NCBI GenBank assembly: GCA_963843275.1
Contig: CAWJJM010000012.1
Coordinates: forward strand, 1,488,001 to 1,552,000
Reading direction: 5' to 3'
From: CAWJJM01 sp963843275
Lineage (GTDB): Bacteria; Acidobacteriota; Thermoanaerobaculia; Multivoradales; JBCCEF01
DNA length: 64,000 nt
Positions 29,738-38,053 of the stretch are shown here, piece by piece (within the stretch, counting starts at the first letter, position 1; each line of letters opens with the position of its first letter). The notes below the pieces were generated by a model that saw nothing but the letters and a program-made list of their open reading frames with translations, did no database searches and was not told the DNA's origin. The position numbers were made by a program, and so were the translations under genes.

Positions 29738-29792
29738 AGAGGGGGTGGGCCGGGGTGCGCCGGCCGCCCTGCGACCCCACATCTAGTGGCCC

Positions 29793-29811
29793 GGGGGAGG
29801 CGCCCTCCCCC
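29793..29811 (+). terminator. Possible terminator hairpin before smc
   Basis: GGGGGAGG-cgc-CCTCCCCC forms an 8-base-pair stem with a three-base loop 55 bases after the membrane-protein stop, followed by a short pyrimidine-rich stretch. It lacks a real T-tract, so termination is only suggested. Confidence 0.45.
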
Positions 29812-29816
29812 ATCCC

Positions 29817-29846
29817 TTGTGGTCGCCGGTGCGGCTCTGCTATCGT
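29817..29846 (+). promoter_or_regulatory. Probable promoter of smc
   Basis: TTGTGG (29817-29822) and TATCGT (29841-29846) are spaced by 18 bases. The transcript would start near 29853, about 20 bases before the smc ATG at 29874. It follows directly on the hairpin ending at 29811. Confidence 0.55.
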
Positions 29847-29873
29847 GCCGAGCACACCACGAGAGGCCCGTCC

Positions 29874-32800
29874 ATGCTGAAGCTCGACCGTCTGGAGATC
29901 TCCGGGTTCAAGTCCTTCGTGGACCCCGTGCAGCTGCGCTTCGCCGGGGGCATCACGGCCATCGTCGGCCCCAACGGCTGCGGCAAGAGCAACCTCTCCG
30001 ACGCCATGACGTGGGTGCTCGGCGAGCAGAGCGCCAAGAGCCTGCGCGGCGACCGGATGGAGGACGTCATCTTCGACGGCACCGAGGCGCGCCGCCCGCT
30101 GGGCATGGCGGAGGTGGCCCTGCACCTGCGGACCGATCCCTCCTTCCCCCACGCCGAGGACGGTCGCCTGTCGCTCTCCCGGCGGGTCTTCCGCAGCGGC
30201 GACAGCCAGTACCGCCTCAACGGCCGGGTGGTGCGGCTCAAGGAGATCCGCGACCTGCTGATGGACACCGGCCTCGGCCTGCGCGCCTACTCGGTGATCG
30301 AGCAGGGCAAGATGGGGATGATCCTCTCCGGCAAGCCGCAGGAGCGCCGCCGGCTGATCGAGGAGGCGGCGGGCATCACCCGCTACAAGGAGCGCCGGCG
30401 GGTGGCGGAGGTCAAGCTCGAGGAGGCGATGGCCAACATGCTGCGCCTCGACGACATCCTCGCCGAGGTCGAGCGTGCGCTGCGCTCGCTCAAGCGCCAG
30501 GCGGGCGCCGCCCGCCGCTACCAGCAGCAGGAGGCCGAGCACCGCGAGCTGCTCGGGCGGGTGCTCGCCGGCCGTTGGGCGCGCGCCCGCCGGCGCCTCG
30601 AGGAGGTCGACCGCGAGCTCGCCGCCGCCCACGCCCGCGACGCCGCGCTGGCGGCGGAGCTGTCGCGCGACGAGGCCACCCTGGCCGGCGAGCGCGAGCA
30701 CCAGGAGGAGCTCGCCGCCGAGGTCGCCGCCGCCCACCAGCGCCACGCCGACCTCGCCGCCACCATCGAGGGTCGCCAGCAGTTCCTCAGGGCGTCCCGC
30801 CAACGCCTCGCGGAGATCGGCGACCGCATCGCCCGCTCGGTGGAGATGGCGGCCCGCCGCCGGGAGGAGATCGCCCACCACGGCGAGAGCCTCGAGCGCC
30901 TCACCGCGCGCCGCGCGCAGATGGAGGGCGAGCTGGCCGCCGCCGCCGACGAGGTGGACCGCGACGCCGCCGAGATCGGCGCCGCGGAGGAGCGCCTCGC
31001 CGCCGCCCAGGCGCGGTTGGAGGACTGCCGCAAGCGCCTGCTCGCCGACATCGGCGAGATCAACGGGCTGCGCAACCGCCGCCACCAGGGTCAGATCGAG
31101 GTCGAGAAGGCGAACCTCCGCCGCCAGCATCTCGCCGAGGAGCTCGCCGCGCACGAGCGCGACCTCGGCCGGGCCACCGAGGTGCTGGCAGGGACGGTGG
31201 CGAAGCTCGACGAGCTCGGGGCGACGGCCGCCGACCGCGGCCGCGAGCTCGCCGAGGTCGAGGCCACCCTCGACGCCACGCTGCGCCGCGAGAAGGAGAT
31301 GTCCGAGGGCCGGCGCGCCCTCGCCGACCGCCTCGGCGAAGCGCGCAACCGCCGCAAGCTGCTGGTCGAGCTCGGGCGGGCCTTCGCCGAGCGCCGCGCC
31401 CGCCTCGGCGAGGCGCTGGCGGAGCTCGGCGACGACGCCGCCGACGCCGGCTTCCTCTCCGACCGCCTGGCCGCGGTGGCCGGCTGGGAGCGCAGCCTCG
31501 ACTTCTACCTGGCCGATCTCGCCCACGCCGTCCTGCTGCCGCCCTCCCCCGGCGGCGCGGAGCGGACCCTGGCGGTGGCGCGCCGGCTGGCGGACGGCCC
31601 CGGCGCCACGGTGGTGGCGCCGCTCGACGCGCCGCCGCCGCAGGCGGCGCCGGCGGTCGACGACCCGGCGGTGGTCCTGTCGCTGGGCGAGGCCCTGGGG
31701 CTCTCCGAGGAGCTCGCCGCGGCGCTGCCGCCCGCCTGGCTGGTCGAACGTCCGGAGGACGCGGCGCGGCTGGCCCGCGCCCACCCCGGCTGCGCCTTCG
31801 TCAGCCGCCAGGGTGTGTGGGCGGCCGGCGGTGCGGTGCACGTCGAGGCGGGCGAGGCCGCCCCCGGGGTTCTCGAGCGCGAGCGCGAGCTGGCCGGTCT
31901 CGAGGCCGAAGTGCCCCGCCTCGAGGCCGAGCTGGCCGAGGTCGACGCGTTGCTGGAGCGCCTGGTGGAGCGCCGCTCGGCGCTGGCCAAGGAATCGAAC
32001 CGCCTGGGCGGCGAGGTCGCCCGGCTGCGGCAGGAGACCGCCGTCGCCGAGGCGCGCCGCGAGGACGCCACCAGCCGCCACGAGCGGCTGCGGATCGAGG
32101 GCGAGACGCTGGCCGCCGAGCGCGACGAGGTCGACCGGGAGCTGGCGCGGCGCACCGGCGTCCACCGCGACCTCGCCCACGAGCTCGCCGAGGCGGAGCG
32201 CCGTCACGCCGCCCTCGAGGCCGAGCAGGACGCCGCCGCGGGCGAGCTCGGGGCGGCCCAGGAGGAGCGCGAGGCCCTGCGCGAGGCGAGCGCCGGGCGG
32301 CGCGGACGGCTGGAGCTGCTGACCGAGCGGCTGGAGGCGCACGACCGCGAGATGGGACGGCTGCGCGCCGAGTCGGAGGAGGGCGACCGACAGGTCCGCG
32401 AGTGGAGCGAGGAGCGCGCCCGCCTGGACGGGGGACGGCGCGAGCTCGCCGGCGAGATCGAAGCCGCCGAAGCGGAGCTCGCCGCCGCCCTGGAGCAGCG
32501 CTCCGCCACCGGCGATGCCGTGGTGGCCGCCCAGGAGCGTCTGGACGCGCACCGCGGCGGCCTGCGCGAGCTGGAGACGCGGATCCACGGCGTCCGCGAG
32601 CGCCGCGAGGCGGCGCGCGCCGAGGTCGAGGAGCTGCGGGTACGGCAGGCCGGGCTCGAGCACGACGCCGAGCACGTCGCCGCCACCTGGCGCGAGGAGT
32701 TCGCCGAGGCCGACGGCGCCGCCGCGACGCCGCCCCCCGCGGCCGACCCGCCCGAGCGCCTCGCCGAGCTCGAGGCCGAGCTGGCCCGCACCCGCGCCAC

Positions 32801-33431
32801 CCTCGAGCGCCTGGGACCGGTCAACGTGCTGGCCGTCGACGAGTACGCCGAACAGGAGGAGCGCCACGCCTTCCTCACCACCCAGCGGGCCGACGTCGCC
32901 GCCTCGGTGGAAAGCCTGCGGCGCACCATCCGCGAGATCAACCAGACCTCCAGCGAGCGCTTCCGCGAGACCTTCACCGCGGTCAACGCCAGCTTCGCTC
33001 AGCTCTTCGCCCGGCTCTTCCGCGGCGGCGAGGCGGAGATGCGGCTGCTCGACGAGGAGGACGTGCTGGAGAGCGGCATCGAGATCGTCGCCCGGCCGCC
33101 GGGCAAGCGCCTGCAGAACATCCAGCTGATGTCCGGCGGCGAGAAGGCGCTGACCGCCATCGCCCTGCTCTTCGCCCTCTTCCACACCAAGCCGTCGCCT
33201 TTCTGCATCCTCGACGAGGTCGACGCGCCGCTCGACGACCTCAACACGATGCGCTTCGCCGAGATGCTCCGCGAGATGGCGCCGGACACCCAGTTCATCG
33301 TCATCACCCACAACAAGCTCACCATGGAGTCGGCCGCCACCCTCTACGGCGTCACCATGGAGGAGAAGGGGGTGTCGAAGCTGGTCTCGGTGGAGCTGGA
33401 GGAGACGGCACCCACCCGCGCCACCGCCTGA
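29874..33431 (+). CDS. smc: Chromosome segregation protein SMC
   Basis: A protein of 1185 residues, standard for bacterial SMC, which forms the condensin-like ring that organises and segregates chromosomes. The N-terminal half of the ABC head has FKSFVDPVQL and Walker A GPNGCGKSN (residues 32-40). Two long Ala/Glu/Arg-rich coiled coils (about 170-500 and 660-1010) flank a hinge near 510-650. The C-terminal half-head has the signature LMSGGEKALTA (~1084) and Walker B FCILDEVDAPLDD (~1109). The reading frame is intact over 3.5 kb directly downstream of the error-rich block. The ATG at 29874 begins the family homology. ScpA and ScpB are not in this window. Confidence 0.97.
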   Translation: MLKLDRLEISGFKSFVDPVQLRFAGGITAIVGPNGCGKSNLSDAMTWVLGEQSAKSLRGDRMEDVIFDGTEARRPLGMAEVALHLRTDPSFPHAEDGRLSLSRRVFRSGDSQYRLNGRVVRLKEIRDLLMDTGLGLRAYSVIEQGKMGMILSGKPQERRRLIEEAAGITRYKERRRVAEVKLEEAMANMLRLDDILAEVERALRSLKRQAGAARRYQQQEAEHRELLGRVLAGRWARARRRLEEVDRELAAAHARDAALAAELSRDEATLAGEREHQEELAAEVAAAHQRHADLAATIEGRQQFLRASRQRLAEIGDRIARSVEMAARRREEIAHHGESLERLTARRAQMEGELAAAADEVDRDAAEIGAAEERLAAAQARLEDCRKRLLADIGEINGLRNRRHQGQIEVEKANLRRQHLAEELAAHERDLGRATEVLAGTVAKLDELGATAADRGRELAEVEATLDATLRREKEMSEGRRALADRLGEARNRRKLLVELGRAFAERRARLGEALAELGDDAADAGFLSDRLAAVAGWERSLDFYLADLAHAVLLPPSPGGAERTLAVARRLADGPGATVVAPLDAPPPQAAPAVDDPAVVLSLGEALGLSEELAAALPPAWLVERPEDAARLARAHPGCAFVSRQGVWAAGGAVHVEAGEAAPGVLERERELAGLEAEVPRLEAELAEVDALLERLVERRSALAKESNRLGGEVARLRQETAVAEARREDATSRHERLRIEGETLAAERDEVDRELARRTGVHRDLAHELAEAERRHAALEAEQDAAAGELGAAQEEREALREASAGRRGRLELLTERLEAHDREMGRLRAESEEGDRQVREWSEERARLDGGRRELAGEIEAAEAELAAALEQRSATGDAVVAAQERLDAHRGGLRELETRIHGVRERREAARAEVEELRVRQAGLEHDAEHVAATWREEFAEADGAAATPPPAADPPERLAELEAELARTRATLERLGPVNVLAVDEYAEQEERHAFLTTQRADVAASVESLRRTIREINQTSSERFRETFTAVNASFAQLFARLFRGGEAEMRLLDEEDVLESGIEIVARPPGKRLQNIQLMSGGEKALTAIALLFALFHTKPSPFCILDEVDAPLDDLNTMRFAEMLREMAPDTQFIVITHNKLTMESAATLYGVTMEEKGVSKLVSVELEETAPTRATA

Positions 33432-33481
33432 ACCGGGGCGGATGCGGGAGGACCTGCGGCGTCGCTGCTCGCTTGGGCGGG

Positions 33482-33997
33482 TCAGCGCGAGGGCGTGGCT
33501 CGGCGGCGGCCGCGGGGGCGGGGGCGGGGGACGAGGATGCCGAGGGCGGCGCCGAGCATGGCGCCGGTGGTGTTGAACAGGACGTCGTCGACGTCGCTGG
33601 CGCGGCTGGGCATCCAGAGCTGGGCGGTCTCGATCCCCGCCGACAGCACCAGGGCGACCGCGGTCGCCACCAGGAAGCGGCGACGGCGGGTGCGGCCCGG
33701 GTGGGCCGCCGCCACGGTCAGCCCGACCGGCACGAACAGCAGCAGGTTGCCGACCACGTCGACCAGCAGGTAGCGGGCGGCGGCGGCGGCGTGCACGCAG
33801 TCGTCGGCGAGCACGCAGCGCAGCGCCGCCAGGTGGTGCCGCAGCGGCACGACGTTGCGGCCGGTGAGGTTCTGCCAGCCGACCAGCTCGTCCTCGCGCA
33901 GGGTGAGCCCGACGACCAGCGCCACCGCCAGCAACGCGGCGACGGCCCAGAGCAGCCGCACCCGCTCCGCCCGCCGGCGCGTCCGCCTAGCGCCCAC
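33482..33997 (-). CDS. VanZ-like family membrane protein
   Basis: A membrane protein of about 171 residues with four hydrophobic segments. The VanZ-type signature is seen in GRNVVPLRHH..., the helix LLVDVVGNLLLFVPVGL and the C-terminal ELxQ/D-like region ETAQLWMPSRASDVDDVLFNTTGAMLG. VanZ proteins are linked to glycopeptide tolerance in enterococci, but most homologues are uncharacterised. The start is uncertain; GTG at 33997 gives a basic N-terminus directly before the first helix. It converges with smc across a 50-base gap that shows no clear terminator. Confidence 0.82.
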   Translation of the reverse strand: MGARRTRRRAERVRLLWAVAALLAVALVVGLTLREDELVGWQNLTGRNVVPLRHHLAALRCVLADDCVHAAAAARYLLVDVVGNLLLFVPVGLTVAAAHPGRTRRRRFLVATAVALVLSAGIETAQLWMPSRASDVDDVLFNTTGAMLGAALGILVPRPRPRGRRRATPSR

Positions 33998-34166
33998 GAT
34001 CGTCCTCGCCGCGGACGCACCGGTGCCCGCCGGGGGACGGAGGCTGCGGGCCGAGATCCATGGTGCGCGGTTTCTACCACCGGGTCCCGCGGCGGACAAC
34101 GCGGACCCTCTGCGGCCGGGCCGCCGGCGCCGGCCACCACCACCGCGGGCTGCTAACCTGCCACCG

Positions 34167-34925
34167 ATGCACACGCTGGGCCGATTCGCCCGCGCACCGG
34201 CGCGGCCGGCAGCTCCCCAACCCGGCGAGATCCACGTCTGGGCGGTGCCGCTCGAAGCGCCGGCGGCGCGCGTCGAGGCGCTCGCGGCGCTGCTGGCGGC
34301 GGACGAGTCGGCGCGGGCGGCGCGCCTGCGCTTCCCGCGCCACCGGCGCCGCTTCACCGTCGGCCGGGGCGCCCTGCGCACCCTGATCGGTCGCTACCTC
34401 GACCTGGCGCCGGAGGCGGTGGCCTTCCGCTACGGGCCGAAGGGCAAACCCTACCTCGACGGCGCCGCGGCGGCGGCCGGGCTGGAGCTCAACCTGAGCA
34501 ACTCCGGGGACCTCGCCGTGGTGGCCTTCTCGCGCCGCGTCGAGGTCGGCGTCGATCTCGAGCGGCTCCGCCCGCAACCGGAAGCGCTGGCCATCGCCGA
34601 GCGCTTCTTCTCTCCGGCGGAGCGCGGGGTGCTGCGCGGGCTCGAGGGGGAGGAGCGGATGCGGGCGTTCTTCCGCTGCTGGACGCGGAAGGAAGCGTTC
34701 CTCAAGGCGCTGGGAGCGGGGATCACCGTACCCCTCGACGCCTTCGACGTGTCGCTCGGCCCGGGCGAGGCGCCGGCCCTGGCCCGGATCGAAGGCGACG
34801 CGGCCCGCGCCGCTGGCTGGACCCTGTGGCACCTCGAGCCCGCGCCCGGCTACCTGGGCGCCGTGGCCCTGCCGCGGCCGCCCGGGGAGGGCTGGCGCGC
34901 CACCGGCTGGCGGTGGTGGGGCTGA
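34167..34925 (+). CDS. 4'-phosphopantetheinyl transferase (Sfp type)
   Basis: A 252-residue Sfp-family enzyme that would attach the phosphopantetheine arm of CoA to carrier proteins. Conserved blocks are RFPRHRRRFTVGRGALR, YGPKGKPYL, NLSNSGDLAVVAF, EVGVDLERLRP (the Mg-binding Asp and Glu), and RCWTRKEAFLKALGAGI (the WxxKEAxxK box). Sfp-type enzymes act on NRPS, PKS and similar carriers with broad specificity. The ATG at 34167 follows a -10-like TAACCT (34154-34159) by 7 bases, suggesting a leaderless message. The convergent neighbour, 19 bases away, encodes an MbtH protein, so a nonribosomal peptide pathway elsewhere in the genome is likely. Confidence 0.92.
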   Translation: MHTLGRFARAPARPAAPQPGEIHVWAVPLEAPAARVEALAALLAADESARAARLRFPRHRRRFTVGRGALRTLIGRYLDLAPEAVAFRYGPKGKPYLDGAAAAAGLELNLSNSGDLAVVAFSRRVEVGVDLERLRPQPEALAIAERFFSPAERGVLRGLEGEERMRAFFRCWTRKEAFLKALGAGITVPLDAFDVSLGPGEAPALARIEGDAARAAGWTLWHLEPAPGYLGAVALPRPPGEGWRATGWRWWG

Positions 34926-34944
34926 GCGCCCGCGGCCGGGGCGA

Positions 34945-35217
34945 TCAGGCCCGCGTCGGCTCGTCGGCGGCGGCCTCCTGCTCCATCCTGCGCCGCAGGC
35001 TGAGAGGCCGCATGTCCGTCCACACCTCCTGGATGTGGTCCAGGCACTCCTGCTTGGTCCGCGGCTCGCCGACCGCCGACCAGCCCAGCGGCATCTCGCG
35101 GTCGGCCGGCCAGATCGAGTACTGCTCCTCGTGGTTCACGACCACCCTGTAGAGCACGCCCTCGTCGTCATCGAACACGATCCACCCCTTCCCGGACGAA
35201 ATGATCGGATCCCTCAC
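34945..35217 (-). CDS. MbtH family NRPS accessory protein
   Basis: A 90-residue protein. MbtH proteins bind and activate adenylation domains of nonribosomal peptide synthetases. The family core is clear: VNHEEQYSIWPADREMPLGW, then SAVGEPRTKQECLDHIQEVW with the following TDMRPLSL (conserved Asn, Glu, Ser, the Trp residues, and the TDMRP block). The N-terminus is GTG at 35217; GKGWIVFDDDEGVLYRVV fits the usual beginning. A C-terminal charged extension of ~15 residues is extra. No adenylation domain is encoded in this window. Confidence 0.9.
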   Translation of the reverse strand: MRDPIISSGKGWIVFDDDEGVLYRVVVNHEEQYSIWPADREMPLGWSAVGEPRTKQECLDHIQEVWTDMRPLSLRRRMEQEAAADEPTRA

Positions 35218-35319
35218 CGGTTCGAGTGCGTGCCGGCCCGGTTTGGGGGACAGGGGCGAGGCGCGGAACGGTACACTGCCGCCGGCGCCGGCACGACCGT
35301 TGCGCCCGGAGTCGAAGCG

Positions 35320-36222
35320 ATGGAGACCCAGCATTCCCACGGCGGCGACGGCCACTCCCACGGGCGCGGTGCCGGCCGGCGCCGCCTCGCCTGGACCCTC
35401 GCCCTGGTGGCCGCCTACACCGCGGCGGAGGCCGTCGGCGGCTGGCTGACCAACTCGCTGGCGCTGCTCGCCGATGCCGGCCACATGCTCTCGGACGCCG
35501 GCTCCCTCGGGCTCGCCCTGTTCGCCCTGTGGATGGCGCGCCGGCCGCCCACCGCGCAGCGCACCTTCGGCTACCACCGCATGGAGATCCTCGCCGCGCT
35601 GGTCAACGGCGCCGCCCTGGTGGCGATCGCCGTGTTCATCGCCGTCGAGGCGATCGCGCGCCTGGCGCAGCCGCCGGAGGTGGCGGCGGGCGGCATGATG
35701 GCGGTCGCCGCGGGCGGGCTCGCGGTCAACCTCGCCGGCCTCGCGATCCTGCACGGCGGGCGCGACCAGAGCCTCAACCTGCGCGGCGTCTGGCTGCACG
35801 TGCTCACCGACACGCTCGGCAGCGTCCAGGCGATCGCCGCCGGGGCGCTGATCTGGGCCTTCGGTTGGCGCTGGGCGGACCCGGTCGCCTCGCTCGCGAT
35901 CTCCGTGCTGGTGGTGTGGTCGGCCTGGTCGCTGCTGCGCGAGACGGTGGGGGTGCTGATGGAGTGGGCGCCGGGTCACATCGACGTCGACCGGGTCCGC
36001 GACGAGCTGCACCGGGTGCCCGGCGTGCTCGAGGTCCACGACCTCCACGTCTGGACCATCACCAGCGGTCTCGAGTCGCTGTCGGCCCACGTCGTGGCCC
36101 GCGACCGCCCCCAGGAGGACGTTCTCCAGGAGATCCGCAGCACGCTCCACCGCCGCTTCGGCATCGAGCACGTCACCATCCAGGTCGAGCCCGAGGAGTT
36201 CGGCGGGTGCGAGAGTTGCTGA
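35320..36222 (+). CDS. Cation diffusion facilitator (CzcD/ZitB-type zinc/metal exporter)
   Basis: A 300-residue inner-membrane metal-proton antiporter. It begins with a His-rich cytoplasmic segment (HSHGGDGHSHGRG), has six hydrophobic helices, and carries the metal-site residues in helix II (SLALLADAGHMLSDAG, HxxxD) and helix V (HVLTDTLGSVQAI, HxxxD). The C-terminal ferredoxin-like cytoplasmic domain begins near DVDRVRDELHRVPGVLEVHDLHVW. The HD-HD helix pairs favour zinc and cadmium over manganese. A TACACT (35272-35277) could serve as -10. No metal regulator is adjacent. Confidence 0.93.
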   Translation: METQHSHGGDGHSHGRGAGRRRLAWTLALVAAYTAAEAVGGWLTNSLALLADAGHMLSDAGSLGLALFALWMARRPPTAQRTFGYHRMEILAALVNGAALVAIAVFIAVEAIARLAQPPEVAAGGMMAVAAGGLAVNLAGLAILHGGRDQSLNLRGVWLHVLTDTLGSVQAIAAGALIWAFGWRWADPVASLAISVLVVWSAWSLLRETVGVLMEWAPGHIDVDRVRDELHRVPGVLEVHDLHVWTITSGLESLSAHVVARDRPQEDVLQEIRSTLHRRFGIEHVTIQVEPEEFGGCESC

Positions 36223-36291
36223 CCTCCGGCGCCGGGAACGGCCGCCGGCGATAGACTCGGCCGGATCTGTCGTCAAGAGAGGACCTCGAGC

Positions 36292-36861
36292 ATGACGCGC
36301 GTGTCGTTGTGGACGTCCGACGCGGTCTACGAGGGCGAGGTCGAGCTGACCAAGCCCGGGGGCCGCGAGGCCCGCTTCCTCGACGTGCTGCGCAACCCGC
36401 AGCTCGTCGGCGGCGGAGCGATCGGCGCCGCGCCCTCGCTCTCCCTGACCGACGTCCAGCGGGAGGCGCGGCCCGCCGGCGGCCGCCGCAGTCTCCCCGG
36501 GGCGGTCCACCTGCGGCCGGCGACGATCGTGGCCGGCTACGACCTCGTGCCGCCCGGTCGCGGGCCCTCGGCGGCCCCGGTCTACGAGGGGCGCGCCGCC
36601 ACCGCCACCGCCCGGGTGCTGGTCTGCCTGGAGGGCAACCTCCAGGCCGAGGGCACGGTGGCCGGCGGCGTGCGCTCGCTCGACGGCGTGCGGGCCGCGA
36701 CCTTCGTGGCATTGACCGAGGTGCTGCTGGTCGACGCCGCCCGGGCGCGCCAGGCCCAGCTGCCGTTCGTCGCCGTCAACACCGCCCGCATCGAGAGCTA
36801 CGCCATCCTCGACGAGGGCGGCGAGGAGGCGCCCGAGGAGCCCGGCGCGGCGCCGGACTGA
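36292..36861 (+). CDS. Hypothetical protein
   Basis: A 189-residue protein without signal peptide or membrane segments. The N-terminus (VSLWTSDAVYEGEVELTKPGG, then ARFLDVLRNPQL) loosely recalls small regulatory proteins with a beta-hairpin followed by a loop, but I cannot assign a family. The rest is Ala/Gly/Arg-rich with a beta-prone segment around TARVLVCLEGNLQAEGTV. The ATG follows a purine-rich AAGAGAGGA site. It ends 8 bases before the RNA methyltransferase start, so the two are probably co-transcribed. Confidence 0.7.
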   Translation: MTRVSLWTSDAVYEGEVELTKPGGREARFLDVLRNPQLVGGGAIGAAPSLSLTDVQREARPAGGRRSLPGAVHLRPATIVAGYDLVPPGRGPSAAPVYEGRAATATARVLVCLEGNLQAEGTVAGGVRSLDGVRAATFVALTEVLLVDAARARQAQLPFVAVNTARIESYAILDEGGEEAPEEPGAAPD

Positions 36862-36869
36862 GCCCCGCC

Positions 36870-38012
36870 GTGCCCCTCTCGCTGGTCGCCACCTGCGCCC
36901 TCGGGCTCGAGGAGATCCTCGCCGGCGAGCTCCGTGCCGCCGGCGCCCGCGACGTGGCGCCGCAGCGGGGCGCGGTCGCCTTCCGCGGCGGCTGGAGCGA
37001 CGCCTGGCGGGCCAACTGGCGCCTGCGGACGGCGAACCGGGTGCTGGTGGCCCTGGGCGAGTGGGAGGCGGGCGACGGCGATGCCCTGGCGGCGGGCGCC
37101 GGCGCCCTGGTCGGCGGGAACCGGAGCTGGGACGGGGTCCGCGCCGGCGACCTCTTCCACCCGCGCCGCAGCTTCGCGGTGCGCGCCACCTCGGCGCGCT
37201 CGCGGCTGCGCGACACCCGCTGGCTGGCGTTGCGGCTCAAGGACGGTCTGGTCGACGCCCAGCGCCGGCGCTGGGGGCGCCGCGCCGACGTCGACCGCTC
37301 CGAGCCCGACCTGCCGCTGCGCGTCTGGCTGTCGAACGACCGCGCCACCCTTCTCCTCGACACCTCCGGCACGTCGCTCGACCACCGCGGCTACCGCCTC
37401 GAGCGCACGGTGGCGCCGCTGCGCGAGCACCTCGCGGCGGCCTGCGTGCTGGCCTCGGGCTGGGACGGCCGCGGACCGGTGGTCGACCCGATGTGCGGCT
37501 CGGGCACCCTGCTCGCCGAGGCCGGCGCCTGGGCCCTCGGGCTGGCCCCCGGCCGCGCCCGCCGGGGCTGGGCGTTCGAGGGCTTCCCGGGATTCGACCG
37601 CGCCGCGTGGCTGGCGATCCGCGCCGAGCCGCTCGCCGCTCCCGGCCCGGACGTCGCCCTGTTCGGCGTCGATCGCTCCCGCGAGGCGATCGCCGCCGCC
37701 GGGGCCAACCTCGAGCGCGCCGGCCTCGAAGGGCGCGCCACCCTCGCCGCCGGCGACGCCTTCGACTTCGTACCACCTCCCGGTCCCGGGCTGCTGCTGG
37801 TCAACCCCGCCTACGGGGAGCGGCTGAGCGCCGAGCCCGACCAGTGGCCCCGTCTCGGCGACCTCCTCAAGCAGCGCTACGCCGGTTGGCGCGCCGCGGT
37901 CGTGGCCGGCGGCCGCGACCGCGGCAAGCACCTCGGCCTGCGCCCGCGCCGCCGCCTGCCGGTGCGCAACGGGCCGTTGGAGGTGCGCCTGCTGCTCCTC
38001 GACCTCTACTGA
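36870..38012 (+). CDS. THUMP-domain RNA methyltransferase (RlmL/RlmK-N-like)
   Basis: A protein of about 380 residues (GTG start). The N-terminal ~160 residues fit a THUMP RNA-binding domain (LSLVATCALGLEEILAGEL at the start, FHPRRSFAVRATSAR later). The C-terminal class-I methyltransferase shows VVDPMCGSGTLLAEAGAWA (SAM-binding motif I) and NPAYGERLS, the NPPY-type motif of N-methyltransferases, here NPAY. This is the architecture of the 23S rRNA m2G methyltransferase RlmL N-terminal half and of archaeal Trm14/TrmN. The substrate is therefore rRNA or tRNA guanine. The Pro-to-Ala change at the catalytic motif is mild and also seen in other families. Confidence 0.85.
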   Translation: MPLSLVATCALGLEEILAGELRAAGARDVAPQRGAVAFRGGWSDAWRANWRLRTANRVLVALGEWEAGDGDALAAGAGALVGGNRSWDGVRAGDLFHPRRSFAVRATSARSRLRDTRWLALRLKDGLVDAQRRRWGRRADVDRSEPDLPLRVWLSNDRATLLLDTSGTSLDHRGYRLERTVAPLREHLAAACVLASGWDGRGPVVDPMCGSGTLLAEAGAWALGLAPGRARRGWAFEGFPGFDRAAWLAIRAEPLAAPGPDVALFGVDRSREAIAAAGANLERAGLEGRATLAAGDAFDFVPPPGPGLLLVNPAYGERLSAEPDQWPRLGDLLKQRYAGWRAAVVAGGRDRGKHLGLRPRRRLPVRNGPLEVRLLLLDLY

Positions 38013-38053
38013 CCCGTCACCGTCTTCGCCTCGTTCGATCCCCTCCTCTGCCG

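Noticed and set aside
29646..33311. A 1221-codon minus-strand frame opposite smc
   Set aside because: It is the antisense of the well-conserved SMC gene and has Leu/Gly/Val-rich low-complexity content with no domain.
35215..35240. GGTTCGAGT sequence resembling a tRNA T-loop
   Set aside because: No acceptor, D or anticodon stems can be drawn around it, and it overlaps the MbtH start.
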